Source: Raphanus sativus (Eukaryota; Streptophyta; Magnoliopsida; Brassicales; Brassicaceae). Taken from it: 64,000 nucleotides of DNA. The translations under genes and the position numbers were made by a program. The stretch spans positions 26,450-90,449 of the forward strand of contig NW_026615362.1 in NCBI RefSeq assembly GCF_000801105.2, in the 5' to 3' direction. The first letter of the stretch is position 1; each line of letters opens with the position of its first letter. Below are positions 1-11,991 of the stretch, piece after piece. The notes under the pieces were generated by a model, which was not told where the DNA came from, did no database searches, and saw nothing but the letters and a program-made list of their open reading frames with translations.

Positions 1-1090
1 ACCTTGAGCAGTGTATGTTTATAAGTGTTGATTGCTAAGTGTTGTTGAACACCATGTGAAGTATGGAGTAAGAGACTAAGTGAATGTGAAATGAGTTATG
101 AAGTTGAGAAGTGATAAGTGTGTTCATGAATATGGGTCTAAGTGTTAAAGTATGAGATGGTGGAAGTGAAAGTGAATGATAAAGTGAATGAGGATGAGTA
201 AAGTGAAAGAGTTTGAGTAAAGTGAAAGTGGATAAGAACGAGGTTGAGTATGAGAATGTGAAAGAGAAGTGTCAATGAACTTGCTTGTAGTCCTGTTTGG
301 ACCACCGAGAACGGGTGGGCGTGTAGAGTCTAAGATGTGATGTGACCCGTGGGACAGTAGCCTAACACGAGGTACCCACGGGAAGTAATGTGGATGCCTA
401 CCGCGAGATGCGGGATATAAGAAGATGTGGCGCCTAGGATCGAGTCGAGTCAATGCCGAGTCGTGGCATAAGTATGGCTATTACGACCGGGTGGCGGACA
501 GAGCTGATGGGCCAACGAGCTGCAACTCGGATAGTCATTTAGGAAGCTGGAGAGGGGGACGGTTTTCCCGAGAGAGGGCGCCCCTTCCAGGTTAGGCCGG
601 CACGAGGTGGGACGTCCGTAAACGGCTATAGGTCCATACGTCTAGGTTGCTTGGTGTCGAGTCAGCTTATTTGTTGGAGTCTAGTTCTTTGAGTGAAGTG
701 TAGTTGAGTATGCGTTCTTTGAGTTGATTGTTTATTAGGTTGTTAGAAATGGTGTTGTTATGAAATATCTTTTGTTGCATTGTTTGATTGTAGTGACTGG
801 TCAGTTCTAGCTCCCGCATAGAGTAATGTTGAGTGTCTTGCGGGCAAGCTGGACTAGAGCCACTTCACTGAGTAATTCAATTGCTCACCCCTCCCATTTC
901 CATTTCCCTATGCGCAGGACTGTAATTAGAAGTAAATGGATACGGGTGGATTGGAATTTCAAAGAAAGCAATGCGTCTGTCGACTCTTGGGACCAGTAAC
1001 GGACACGGCGGGTTGCCTTAAAGGGTATACGCGTGTCCATAACTCCCTTTCGATAACTCCGGTCGGACGCCGGGGGACAGGGATGTTACA
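1..1090 (+). repeat. LTR fragment (right end) of a family related to solo LTR H
   Basis: No gene is visible. The stretch ends in ATGTTACA at 1090 and is followed at once by the pol sequence of element K, so it reads as the right end of an LTR inserted into K; its left end is outside the window. The layout resembles the 3.3 kb solo LTR at 26362-29689: a GAGTAA...GCTCACCC segment ending in GCAGG near 918, and a GTTACA end. Similarity is weak, so it is a different subfamily. Bases 60-270 are a purine-rich low-complexity tract with repeated GAGTAAAGTGAAAG-like units. Orientation is inferred from the terminal CA and the match to H. Confidence 0.6.
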
Positions 1091-3918
1091 CTACTGGTCG
1101 GCCTCCTTGAGTAAGCACAGCTCCTATGCCTGTACCTGATGCATCACATTCAATCTCAAAGGTTTTATCGAAGTTAGGCAGAGTAAGGACTGGTGCATGA
1201 GTCAAAGTATATTTAAGCCTGTTAAAAGAGTCTTCTTGGGCAGGACCCCAAGTAAAGGATACATTCTTCTTGATCACAGATGTCATTGGGGCAGCAATGG
1301 TACTGAAATCCTTGACAAACCGTCGATAGAAGCTGGCCAGACCATGAAAACTGCGGACATGGCCTATTGTGGTCAGAGTTGGCCAGTCTTGGATCGCCTT
1401 GACCTTTTCTTCATCAACCTTCAGTCCCTGTGAACTCACAACAAAACTTAAGAAAACCAATTCATCAGTACAAACACACACATTTCTTTAGGTTAGCATA
1501 AAGTCCCTCTTGCCTCAATGCCTTCAGCACCTGTTCTACATGATAAACATGCTCGGATAAGCTCTGACTATAGATCAGTATATCATCAAAGTACACAACC
1601 ACAAACTTACTGATGTATGGCCTTAGAACCTCGTTCATAAGCCTCATGAATGTGCTGGGGGCGTTGGTAAGGCCAAATGGCATCACAAGCCACTCATACA
1701 AACCTTGTTTCGTCTTGAAGGCGGTTTTCCACTCATCACCTTCCTTCATACGAACTTGGTGGTATCCACTCCTGAGATCAATCTTAGAAAACACAGTAGA
1801 ACCACTTAGTTCATCCAACATATCATCTAATCTAGGTATAGGGTACCGATATTTGATGGTTATGTTGTTGATGGCTCGGTAGTCCACACACATGTGCCAT
1901 GTTCCGTCCTTCTTATGCACCAATAGGACCGGGACCGCACAAGGACTTAGGCTTTCACGGATATAGCCTTTGTCCATGAGGTCTTGGACCTGCCTCTCCA
2001 ACTCCTTGGCCTCTTCAGGGTTAACACGGTAAGCGGCTCGGTTGGGCAGTGGTGCGCCTGGTACAAGGTCGATCTGATGTTCAATGCCGCGGATGGGGGG
2101 CAAGCCGGCTGGGATATCATCAGGGAAGACGTCCTTGTACTTCTCCATGAGGTCTTGCATCTCGCCAGGTAGCTCCTGAGCCTCAAAACCTGCAAAACAA
2201 CCTTCCTTAAAGACCATTAGTAGCACCTGCGTCTCATGATATAAAGATTTAAGAACTTGGCCTGAAGACATATAAAGGTTGGTTTTACTTATCTTTCCAG
2301 CCTGGTCCATTGATTTCTGCATATCATGGACTTCTTGTGGACTAAGGGGAGCTAGGCTGTGCTTCTTGTTGTTATGGCAGAAGATGTAGACATTGGTCCG
2401 ACCATGGTTGATGGTTTCCTTGTCAAATTGCCACGGCCTGCCAAGAAGTATGTCGCCGGCTTGCATAGGAACAACATCACACTTCACCTGGTCATGGTAC
2501 CTGCCAATACTAAAAGACACAACAACTTGCTCGGCTATCTTGAGCTCAGTCTCATCATTGAGCCACTTGATTCGGTATGGTCGCGGGTGTGGAGTCTTGA
2601 TCAAACCTAGCTTATCAACAAGATACTTGCTGGCCACATTAGTACAAGAACCACCATCTATGATCAAGCTACATACCTTTTGTTCCACACTACATCTTGT
2701 ATGAAAGATGTTTTCTCTTTGGACGGTTTCAGGATCAAAGAGTGCACTGAGGGCTCGTCTGGTCACTAGTAACTCACCAGTCTCAGCATAATCGACCAGT
2801 TCCTCATCAGATGCATCTGTCTCCAACTCGGCCTCATCTTGGGACTCATACTCCCCATCGGCCTTAAGGACCCTCACTCTCTTGTTCGGACAATCTCTAG
2901 TATAGGGTCCTTTTCCCTGACATTTAAAACAAGTAATATCACGGGTTATCTGATTTTGAACTTGACCCTTACCTTGGTCAGATGAACCGGCTCTAGTTGT
3001 GTCAGCTTGGTTCTTCTTGAACCGGTTCTCCACTTCTATGGATTTGTTCTTTTCAGCACCTTTGGAACCTGGTTGAGACCACGCAGGTTTGCTCCGGCTA
3101 GTGGCCGCATTCTTTCTCCTGATATGGCCCTCAGCTTGGACGGCATAATGCAAGAGGTCATTGAAGTCCTCATACGGCTGGCGCTCCACCTTCCGTGCAA
3201 TCCGATCGTTCAGCCCCTCCAAGAACTGAGACATCATGGACGCCTCAGACTCGTCCACTTCCAATCGGTTCCTTAGGGCCTCAAACTCTTCAAAGTACTC
3301 CTCCACGGACTTAGTTCCCTGAGGCAACTTACGAAAACGTTTTAGTAAATCTCTAGGATAATGTGATGGAATGTACCTCGCTCGGAGTTTGGTTCGCATC
3401 TCAATCCACTTTTGGGCTCTCCATACTGGACCGGACTTAGCAACATCTCGATCCCACCACGATATAGCATTATCAGTAAGCTGGGCCGCGGCTAGAGCTA
3501 TCTTCTTTGCCTCGGAGTACTTGTAGTACTCAAAGATATATTCCATGCGCTTCTCCCATGTGATGTAAGCGTCCGGGTCGACCTTTCCCGCGAACGTAGG
3601 TGGCTTCAGTTTGATGTCCTTGCCTCTTTGGAAGGCCGCATCATCGTTCCGGTCTCGATTCCTCCTCCGGTCAGGGCTTCCATCCCGCCTTTGGTAAGGG
3701 CTTACATCTCTTCCATGCCTCCCACCTCGAGCGGCCTGGTTAACACCTCCACGATCTGGTGGCTCATACTCAGACTCATCTTCCTCCGACTCGGACTACG
3801 GCTGGTTGAGGTAAGGGCCGAACCTTCTTGCAGCCTGCTGGCCATTGGGTTGGTTCTGGTTTCCCTTACCCATGAGATTCATCTGTGCAGTCAAGGTGTT
3901 GAGGGCTTCCGTGAGCTG
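1091..3918 (-). pseudogene. Element K: broken CRM-type gag-pol (gag to start of RNase H)
   Basis: This is a second copy of the polyprotein of element A (same order as 7580-10400). On the minus strand it carries the gag core, one CCHC knuckle, a protease with IDGGS, a reverse transcriptase with YFDD, and the start of RNase H. The frame is broken twice: an in-frame TAG at 3796-3798 near the gag N-terminus, and a short indel in an AC-rich run near 1481 that shifts the frame after RT. The 3' part is cut off by the LTR ending at 1090, and the first gag codons are replaced by LTR J at 3919. It is the oldest layer of the left nest. It cannot encode a whole polyprotein; its high identity to A marks it as the same family. 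Confidence 0.9.
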
Positions 3919-4369
3919 TGTAAAACCCGAACCCGGCCGGCTAGGCCGCGGTCGATGCCTCACGTCGCTCGGTCCATACGCTGACCGAACCACTCAATTT
4001 TTTGATCTTTATCTATACTTTCGCCTAAGGGCGAAGTCTATCTTAGACCTTAGCTTAAGACTACCTTAGTCATTCCCTAGCTTAGATCCTTTCAACTTAT
4101 ACACAGCGGAATATTCTCTACTTAACCATTGGTCTAAAACCAATCTAACACTTGTCAGGTCGAATCACCTTAGCCATGGTCAGTATACACAACTACTACC
4201 AGCTCCAAGGTTGATCTTGAACCTAAACCAAGTCATACAATAACCGAGGTTCTGTTCCCCTAAACCATTCTATCTAGATCTATGCAAGAATTGCTAGATC
4301 ATACCTTTGCCACATCCACGGAGCTTGTTAGCTCATTGCCTCAGCTATCCCCAGCTTGTTAAACTAGCT
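3919..4369 (-). repeat. Element J: left part of a minus-strand Tekay-like LTR
   Basis: The sequence starts TGTAAAACCCGAACC, the reverse complement of the GGTTCGGGTCTTACA end of Tekay LTRs here, and aligns with the start of the LTR of element D at 11992. It was inserted into the gag of K after AGCTG. It is interrupted at 4370 by element B and seems to resume at 36678. No coding capacity. Confidence 0.8.
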
Positions 4370-4829
4370 TGTCATGTCCCAAGTTCTAGATAGTGCCATC
4401 CGGATGGACCATGGTGCGAGGACAAGCACCAGCCAGGTCATGAGGCCTAAGGGCAAGCGTATCATGGTCCAGAAATGGGGTTAAGTGCATCAGGAAGCTG
4501 AGACTTGACCAGAATGGAGGAAAGGTAAGCTCAAAGGAGCTGGACAAGTGTTTTGGTAGCTGGCCGTTGAGGTTCGGAAGCTCGGGCAGCTAGTAAAGGA
4601 GTGAGGCAAGCTCACTGAAGCTCAGGCAAGTCTGGGACAGCTCCAGTAGCTGGAGTGTCAGCTCACCCAGCTGGGGAAGTTAGTGGCCAGGTCAACTCAG
4701 CTAGGTGGAGTGTTTGGCTCTTGGGCGGTTGGACCGGACCATGAGCGGTTATGGGTCCGGCTCGGTGGTGACATGGTCTGGTGTGACCATGGAGCTTGGC
4801 AAGTGTGTCAGGTACCTCGCTAAGTACTG
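4370..4829 (+). repeat. Element B 5' LTR, piece 1 (U3)
   Basis: Begins TGTCATGTCCC and matches 34924-35383 of the 3' LTR. It contains an AGCT-rich block (about 4524-4708). It ends with TACTG (4825-4829), the target duplication of element A, which repeats at 25091-25095. Confidence 0.93.
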
Positions 4830-6020
4830 TGTTACAGGCTGGGAACCGGGCTGCAAACTAGTGGCTTGGAGAATATGATCCTGGTCGATTTTGGTACTGG
4901 TTTTGAAAGAACTTGATGCTTGGATCAAATCGGCCAAAACTGTACCTGAAACAAAAGAAACTTTTTATGAGTTTTATGGATTTATAAAAATGAAGAACAG
5001 AAGCAAAACTATGAAAATAAAACAAGAACAGAAACAAAGATGATTTTTATGGATTTTAGATTTATAAAAATGAATCAAACAAAAGATGCAAACAGAAATA
5101 AAAACAAGAGAAATAAAAAGGATAGAGATGGTGATGGAATCTGTTGCTGGATGTGTCTCTCTCAACAGATCAGTGGATGGATGATGAGTAGAAGATGGGA
5201 TTGGCCTTGCTGGATGTGTATCACTCTCAAGGCAAATCGTTGGGGGGATTGATGGGATGAAGAATCGCCACAAGCTTGATGGTTGGAGCTTGATAAGATT
5301 CAGGCTGCTCTCTCTTGCTTCTCACACTAGAAAGACTTAGGGTTTTCTTTGCAAAGGCAAAACAAATTTTATTCAAGACTAAAGTGCCAAATTTCGTCAG
5401 CCACAAGGGGTTATAAAGCCATCCCTTTGTGGACTCAACAAAGTCTTAAAAGGCCTAGACAAAGGGCCAACTTTCACAAAAGATAAAAGGCTGACAATTG
5501 CCCAAAGTCTTAACCAAAATAAAATTAAAATTAAAACAGTAAACCGGTTGCTGATTGAGATGCCTAAACCAAAGCTCATAGTATGCTTGCATGTTGCCTC
5601 ATTAAAACCTTATCGGGAAAACCCAGTGGGACAAAACCCGATGAAGGAAAAAGAGTACAACACATACTACTTACTTTGGTGGTTGGCTATATCTCTGAAC
5701 CGGAAGCAATGTGGTCGGTTGGATTGGAGATTGATTCTGAACCAAGGTTGAATGTGGAGATGATGGAACCGGCTTGGTTCTGGCCGAGTGATCTGAATTG
5801 GATTGGACCGGCTGAGTCTTGAACTTCAATTGAACTGGCTTGGTCTTGTATCTTCAATTGGATCATCTCTTCAATCAGTAGCTGGTTCTGGCCGGTTTGT
5901 CCATCTTGATCTAGGATCTGTTGGACAGCCTTGGAGAACCCTTCCCTTATCGCCCTGGTTCCACTCCTAGTGGTCGGACCGCGCCTAATTATGGGAACCT
6001 CTACTTGGATGGCCTCATCA
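4830..6020 (-). repeat. Element A 3' LTR
   Basis: On the minus strand it starts TGATGAGGCC directly after the polypurine tract and ends CAGCCTGTAACA. The last 111 or so codons of the polyprotein lie inside it (5687-6020). A TATA-like TTTATAA on the minus strand lies near 5411-5417. Confidence 0.92.
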
Positions 6021-9000
6021 TTCCCTACCTCTTGAAAAGGTTCTGGCCTCAGAACATCATCATCTGCAAGAAAAGGGGACAAATCAGATACATTGAACGT
6101 ATGGGAAATCTTAAACTCACCTGGAAGATCAAGCTTATAAGCATTGTCATTGATCTTTTCAAGAACCCGGAAGGGTCCAGTCCCTCGAGGTGATAGCTTG
6201 GACTTCCTTGCTTCAGGAAACCTTTCTGGCCGCATGTGCAACCACACCAAGTCTCCTGGTTCGAACAAAACTTCCTTTCTCTTCTGGTCGACCCGCGCCT
6301 TGACCTTGGCCGCCTTGGCTTCTAGTCTCTCCTTGACTTTTTGGTGCAAGGTCTTAACAAACTCCGCCTTGTTGGCTCCATCTCTACTGCGGTACATAGG
6401 ACTGGGCAGTGTGGAAAGGTCCAAAGGAGTTTCAGGCTGAAAACCATAGACAACTTCAAAAGGAGAAAGATCAGTAGTAGAGTGCCTAGCATGGTTATAA
6501 GCAAATTCAATAAAAGGCAGACAAGTTAACCAGTTCCTTAAGTTCTTACCGACCGTAGCTCTCAGTAACTGAGAGAGTGTACGGTTTACTACCTCGGTTT
6601 GGCCATCAGTCTGTGGATGGCAAGTGGTCGAGAACAGCAGCTTGGTACCAAGTTTACCCCATAAAGTCTTCCAGAAATGGCTTAAGAACTTGGTGTCTCG
6701 GTCAGATACAATGGTCCTAGGCATGCCATGTAGACGAACCACCTCTTTGAAGAACAGGTTGGCGATTTGGGTGGCATCATTGGTTGTGTTGCAAGAAATG
6801 AAGTGAGCCATCTTGGAGAACCTGTCCACAACAACAAAAAAGGAATCCTTGTGGTCTATCTTGGGCAAGCCCAGCACAAAGTCCATAGAAAGATCTACCC
6901 AAGGGTGGTCAGGAATAGGTAAAGGCATGTATAAACCGTAAGGATGTGACCTGGATTTTGTCTTAAGGCAGACAATGCACTTGGTGCACAAGTTCTCAAC
7001 GTCCCTCCTCATGTTTGGCCAAAAGAAATGATCGGTTAGGACACTTAGAGTTTTATCTCTACCAAAATGTCCCATGAGGCCGCCACCATGGGCCTCCCGA
7101 ACCAGCAATTCCCGCATGGAACCTTGGGGAATGCACAGTTTCTTTTCCTTGAACAAGAAGCCATCTTGTTGGTAAAATGGGCCGGCTGCCATCTTGGTAG
7201 TTTTCCTGAAAACTTCTTGAAAGTCAGGGTCAGTAATATAAGAGTCCTTAATATACTCAAAACCCATGATCTTAGCTTCCATGGTGGAGATAAGAGTGTG
7301 TCTCCGGGACAGTGCATCGGCCACCACATTGTCTTTGCCCTTCTTGTACTTAATCACATAAGGGAAAGTCTCCACAAACTCTAACCATCTGGCGTGCCTC
7401 TTCTTGAGTGTGGTCTGACCTCTCAAGTGCTTAAGAGTCTCATGATCTGTATGAATAACAAACTCTTTAGACAAAAGATAATGTTGCCAAGTTTCAAGAG
7501 ATCTCACTAGAGCATAAAGCTCTTTGTCGTAGGTGGGATAATTGAGGGCAGCTCCACTCAATTTCTCACTGAAGAAGGCTACTGGTCGGCCTCCTTGAGT
7601 AAGCACAGCTCCTATGCCTGTACCTGATGCATCACATTCAATCTCAAAGGTTTTATCGAAGTTAGGCAGAGTAAGGACTGGTGCATGAGTCAAACTATAT
7701 TTAAGCCTGTTAAAAGACTCTTCTTGGGCAGGACCCCAAGTAAAGGATACATTCTTCTTGATCACAGACGTCATTGGGGCAGCAATGGTACTGAAATCCC
7801 TGACGAACCGTCGATAGAAGCTGGCCAGACCATGAAAACTGCGGACATGGCCTATGGTGGTCGGAGTTGGCCAGTCTTGGATCGCCTTGATCTTTTCTTC
7901 ATCGACCTTCAGTCCCTGTGAACTCACAACAAAACCTAAGAAAACCAATTCATCAGTACAAAACACACATTTCTTTAGGTTAGCATAAAGTCCCTCTTGC
8001 CTCAATGCCTTCAGCACCTGCTCTACATGATAAACATGGTCGGATAAACTCTGACTATAGATCAGTATATCATCAAAGTACACAACCACAAACTTACTGA
8101 TGTATGGCCTTAGAACCTCGTTCATAAGCCTCATGAATGTGCTGGGGGCGTTGGTAAGGCCAAATGGCATCACAAGCCACTCATACAAACCTTGTTTCGT
8201 CTTGAAGGCGGTTTTCCACTCATCACCTTCCTTCATACGAACTTGGTGATATCCACTCCTGAGATCAATCTTAGAAAACACAGTAGAACCACTTAGTTCA
8301 TCCAACATATCATCTAATCTAGGTATAGGGTACCGATATTTGATGGTTATGTTGTTGATGGCTCGGCAGTCCACACACATGCGCCATGTTCCGTCCTTCT
8401 TAGGCACCAATAGGACCGGAACCGCACAAGGACTTAGGCTCTCACGGATATAGCCTTTGTCCATGAGGTCTTGGACCTGCCTCTCCAACTCCTTGGCCTC
8501 TTCAGGGTTAACACGGTAAGCGGCTCGGTTGGGTAGTGGTGCGCCTGGTACAAGGTCGATCTGATGTTCAATGCCGCGGATGGGGGGCAATCCGGCGGGT
8601 ATATCATCAGGGAAGACGTCCTTGTACTTCTCCATGAGGTCTTGCATCTCGCCAGGTAGCTCTTGTGCCTCAAAACCTGTAAAACAACCTTCCTTAAAGA
8701 CCATTAGTAGCACCTGCGTCTCACGAGATAAAGATTTAAGAACTTGGCCTGAAGACATATAAAGGTTGGTTTTACTTACCTTTCCAGCCTGGTCCATTGA
8801 TTTCTGCATATCATGGACTTCTTGTGGACTAAGGGGAGCTAAGCTGTGCTTCTTGTTGTTATGGCAGAAGCTGTAGACATTGGTCCGACCATGGTGGATG
8901 GTTTCCTTGTCAAATTGCCACGGCCTGCCAAGAAGTATGTGGCCGGCTTGCATAGGAACAACATCACACTTCACCTGGTCATGGTACCTGCCAATACTAA

Positions 9001-10471
9001 AAGACACAACAACTTGCTCGGCTATCTTGAGCTCAGTCTCATCATTGAGCCACTTGAGTCGGTATGGTCTCGGGTGTGGAGTCTTGATCAAACCTAGCTT
9101 ATCAACAAGATACTTGCTAGCCACATTAGTACAAGAACCACCATCTATGATCAAGCTACATACCTTTTGTTCCACACTACATCTTGTATGGAAGATGTTT
9201 TCTCTTTGGACGGTTTCAGGATCAAAGAGTGCACTGAGGGATCGTCTGGTCACTAGTAACTCACCAGTCTCAGCATAATCGATCAATTCCTCATCAGACG
9301 CATCTGTCTCCAACTCGGCCTCATCTTGGGACTCGTACTCCCCATCGGCCTTAAGGACCATCACTCTCTTGTTCGGACAATCTCTAGCATAGTGTCCTTT
9401 TCCCTGACATTTAAAACAAGTAATATCACGAGTTCTCTGATTTTGAACTTGACCCTTACCTTGGTCAGATGAACTGGCTCTAGTTGTGTCAGCTTGGTTC
9501 TTCTTGAACCGGTTCTCCACTTCTATGGATTTGTTCTTTTCAGCACCTTTGGAACCTGGTTGAGACCACACAGGTTTGCTCCGGCTAGTGGCCGCATTCT
9601 TCCTCTTGATATGGCCCTCAGCCTGGACGGCATAGTGCAAGAGATCATTGAAGTCCTCATACGGTTGGCGCTCCACCTTCCGTGCAATCCGATCGTTCAG
9701 TCCCTCCAAGAACTGAGACATCATGGACGCCTCAGACTCGTCCACTTCCAATCGATTCCTTAGAGCCTCAAACTCTTCAAAGTACTCCTCCACGGACTTA
9801 GTTCCCTGAGACAACTTACGAAAACGTTTTAGTAAATCTCTAGGATAATGTGATGGAATGTACCTCGCTCGGAGTTTGGTTCGCATCTCAATCCAGTTTT
9901 GGACTCTCCATACTGGACCGGACTTAGCAACATCTCGATCCCACCATGATAGAGCATTATCAGTGAGCTGGGCCGCGGCTAGAGCTATCTTCTTTGCCTC
10001 AGAGTACTTGTAGTACTCAAAGATATATTCCATGCGTTTCTCCCATGTGATGTAAGCGTCCGGATCCACCTTTCCCGCGAACGTAGGTGGCTTCAGTTTG
10101 ATGTCCTTGCCTCTTTGGAAGGCCGCATCATCGTTCCGGTCTCGGTCCCTCCTCTGGTCAGGGCTTCCGTCCCTCCTTTGGTAAGGGCTTACATCTCTTC
10201 CACGCCTCCCACCTCGAGCGGCCTGGTTGGCACCTCCACGATCTGGTGGCTCATACTCGGACTCATCTTCCTCCGACTCGGACTGCGGCTGGTTGAGATA
10301 AGGGCCGAACCTTCTTCTAGCCTGCTGGCCATTGGGTTGGTTCTGGTTTCCCTGACCCATGAGATTCATTTGTGCAGTCAAGGCAGTAAGGGCTTCCGTG
10401 AGCTGAGCTTGTCCAGCCTGCAAAGCTTGGAGTTGGTTGTTGATCTCAGCTGCACCATTCAAGTCTCCCAT
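5687..10471 (-). CDS. Element A gag-pol polyprotein (CRM clade), intact
   Basis: A 1594-residue polyprotein that would supply capsid, protease, reverse transcriptase, RNase H and integrase. In order: a gag core at about 135-290 ([12 protein letters not shown]...WW), a CCHC knuckle at 352-365, a protease with DGGS at about 443, RT with YFDD near 798-801, RNase H with CDAS near 946, an integrase HHCC zinc region at about 1128-1170 and a DDE triad near D1197, D1257 and E1293. A CR-like motif ([17 protein letters not shown]) follows at about 1495-1512. Residues from about 1484 are encoded by the 3' LTR. There is no internal stop. The start is the first ATG of the open frame, about 640 bp inside the PBS. 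CR motifs are linked to centromere targeting in CRM elements; the role here is inferred. Confidence 0.95.
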   Translation of the reverse strand: MGDLNGAAEINNQLQALQAGQAQLTEALTALTAQMNLMGQGNQNQPNGQQARRRFGPYLNQPQSESEEDESEYEPPDRGGANQAARGGRRGRDVSPYQRRDGSPDQRRDRDRNDDAAFQRGKDIKLKPPTFAGKVDPDAYITWEKRMEYIFEYYKYSEAKKIALAAAQLTDNALSWWDRDVAKSGPVWRVQNWIEMRTKLRARYIPSHYPRDLLKRFRKLSQGTKSVEEYFEEFEALRNRLEVDESEASMMSQFLEGLNDRIARKVERQPYEDFNDLLHYAVQAEGHIKRKNAATSRSKPVWSQPGSKGAEKNKSIEVENRFKKNQADTTRASSSDQGKGQVQNQRTRDITCFKCQGKGHYARDCPNKRVMVLKADGEYESQDEAELETDASDEELIDYAETGELLVTRRSLSALFDPETVQRENIFHTRCSVEQKVCSLIIDGGSCTNVASKYLVDKLGLIKTPHPRPYRLKWLNDETELKIAEQVVVSFSIGRYHDQVKCDVVPMQAGHILLGRPWQFDKETIHHGRTNVYSFCHNNKKHSLAPLSPQEVHDMQKSMDQAGKVSKTNLYMSSGQVLKSLSRETQVLLMVFKEGCFTGFEAQELPGEMQDLMEKYKDVFPDDIPAGLPPIRGIEHQIDLVPGAPLPNRAAYRVNPEEAKELERQVQDLMDKGYIRESLSPCAVPVLLVPKKDGTWRMCVDCRAINNITIKYRYPIPRLDDMLDELSGSTVFSKIDLRSGYHQVRMKEGDEWKTAFKTKQGLYEWLVMPFGLTNAPSTFMRLMNEVLRPYISKFVVVYFDDILIYSQSLSDHVYHVEQVLKALRQEGLYANLKKCVFCTDELVFLGFVVSSQGLKVDEEKIKAIQDWPTPTTIGHVRSFHGLASFYRRFVRDFSTIAAPMTSVIKKNVSFTWGPAQEESFNRLKYSLTHAPVLTLPNFDKTFEIECDASGTGIGAVLTQGGRPVAFFSEKLSGAALNYPTYDKELYALVRSLETWQHYLLSKEFVIHTDHETLKHLRGQTTLKKRHARWLEFVETFPYVIKYKKGKDNVVADALSRRHTLISTMEAKIMGFEYIKDSYITDPDFQEVFRKTTKMAAGPFYQQDGFLFKEKKLCIPQGSMRELLVREAHGGGLMGHFGRDKTLSVLTDHFFWPNMRRDVENLCTKCIVCLKTKSRSHPYGLYMPLPIPDHPWVDLSMDFVLGLPKIDHKDSFFVVVDRFSKMAHFISCNTTNDATQIANLFFKEVVRLHGMPRTIVSDRDTKFLSHFWKTLWGKLGTKLLFSTTCHPQTDGQTEVVNRTLSQLLRATVGKNLRNWLTCLPFIEFAYNHARHSTTDLSPFEVVYGFQPETPLDLSTLPSPMYRSRDGANKAEFVKTLHQKVKERLEAKAAKVKARVDQKRKEVLFEPGDLVWLHMRPERFPEARKSKLSPRGTGPFRVLEKINDNAYKLDLPGEFKISHTFNVSDLSPFLADDDVLRPEPFQEVGNDEAIQVEVPIIRRGPTTRSGTRAIREGFSKAVQQILDQDGQTGQNQLLIEEMIQLKIQDQASSIEVQDSAGPIQFRSLGQNQAGSIISTFNLGSESISNPTDHIASGSEI
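6021..6033 (-). other. Element A polypurine tract
   Basis: AAGAGGTAGGGAA on the minus strand, immediately before the 3' LTR start TGATGAGG. It is also coding, within the QEVGND part of the polyprotein. Confidence 0.85.
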
Positions 10472-11100
10472 ATCTCCTGGAAAATAAGAAAGACAAGAAG
10501 ATCAAGTGCAAAGGGAATTGGCCAAGAAAGAAAGAAGAAAGAAAAGGACTTAAGAAAGAAAAGAAAAGAGATGTCAAACTTGAATGCAAATGAATGAATG
10601 AAAGCAAATCTCTTTTTTTTTTTTTTATGAAAATTAATTTCGAAATTCTTTTAATAAGGAAAGTTGAAATCTTTTTTTTTTTTAAACTTTGGAAAGAATT
10701 AAAATCGAAAAAATTTAAAAAGAGAAAGAAAATCAAACTTTAAATGCAAATCAAAATTAAATGATGATTGACAAGAATAAATGCAAACTAAATGAGATTC
10801 TAATCAGGATTAAATGCAAACTAATCAATCTACTAAATATGGAATGCAAATGCAAACAAATAAATGCAAGAATGATCAATTAATACAAAATATGGAAAGC
10901 AAGACCAAGATGCACAAACAGGTTAACTAAATGATGCAACCCACGAAATGATCTAGCAAGCCTATGATGAACACTATGATGAACAGCAAGAACAAGCAAG
11001 AACAGCAAGAACAATTTTTTTTTTTTTAAGAGATGCAAATGCAAAACAGACAACAAAATGAACTAAAGGATAGAAATAACCAAATCTTTTGGAGCCTTTG
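10472..11100 (-). other. Element A untranslated leader
   Basis: Noncoding stretch between PBS and gag, AT-rich, with several A or T runs of 10 or more (near 10613, 10673 and 11017). No conserved short ORF was recognised. It probably holds packaging and translation signals, but none could be identified. Confidence 0.6.
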
Positions 11101-11112
11101 GCTCTGATACCA
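11101..11112 (-). other. Element A primer-binding site
   Basis: TGGTATCAGAGC on the minus strand, two bases inside the 5' LTR. It matches the 3' end of plant initiator methionine tRNA, the usual primer of CRM and Tekay elements. Confidence 0.9.
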
Positions 11113-11114
11113 AA

Positions 11115-11991
11115 TGTTACAGGCTGGGAACCGGGCTGCAAACTAGTGGCTTGGAGAATATGATCCTGGTCGATTTTGGTACTGGTTTTGAAAGAACTTG
11201 ATGCTTGGATCAAATCGGCCAAAACTGTACCTGAAACAAAAGAAACTTTTTATGAGTTTTATGGATTTATAAAAATGAAGAACAGAAGCAAAACTATGAA
11301 AATAAAACAAGAACAGAAACAGAGATGATTTTTATGGATTTTAGATTTATAAAAATGAATCAAACAAAAGATGCAAACAGAAATAAAAACAAGAGAAATA
11401 AAAAGGATAGAGATGGTGATGGAATCTGTTGCTGGATGTGTCTCTCTCAACAGATCAGTGGATGGATGATGAGTAGAAGATGGGATTGGCCTTGCTGGAT
11501 GTGTATCACTCTCAAGGCAAATCGTTGGGGGGATTGATGGGATGAAGAATCGCCACAAGCTTGATGGTTGGAGCTTGATAAGATTCAGGCTGCTCTCTCT
11601 TGCTTCTCACACTAGAAAGACTTAGGGTTTTCTTTGCAAAGGCAAAACAAATTTTATTCAAGACTAAAGTGCCAAATTTCGTCAGCCACAAGGGGTTATA
11701 AAGCCATCCCTTTGTGGACTCAACAAAGTCTTAAAAGGCCTAGACAAAGGGCCAACTTTCACAAAAGATAAAAGGCTGACAATTGCCCAAAGTCTTAACC
11801 AAAATAAAATTAAAATTAAAAGAGTAAACCGGTTGCTGATTGAGATGCCTAAACCAAAGCTCATAGTATGCTTGCATGTTGCCTCATTAAAACCTTATCG
11901 GGAAAACCCAGTGGGACAAAACCTGATGAAGGAAAAAGAGTACAACACATACTACTTACTTTGGTGGTTGGCTATATCTCTGAACCGGAAG
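11115..11991 (-). repeat. Element A 5' LTR, inner piece
   Basis: Matches 4830-5706 almost base for base. It is broken at 11991 by element D; GGAAG (11987-11991) is the target duplication and recurs at 24772-24776. Confidence 0.92.

Noticed and set aside
5040..5273. Short frames repeated at 5040-5273 and 11259-11558
   Set aside because: The two LTRs of element A; AT-rich, no domain, duplicated only because LTRs are.
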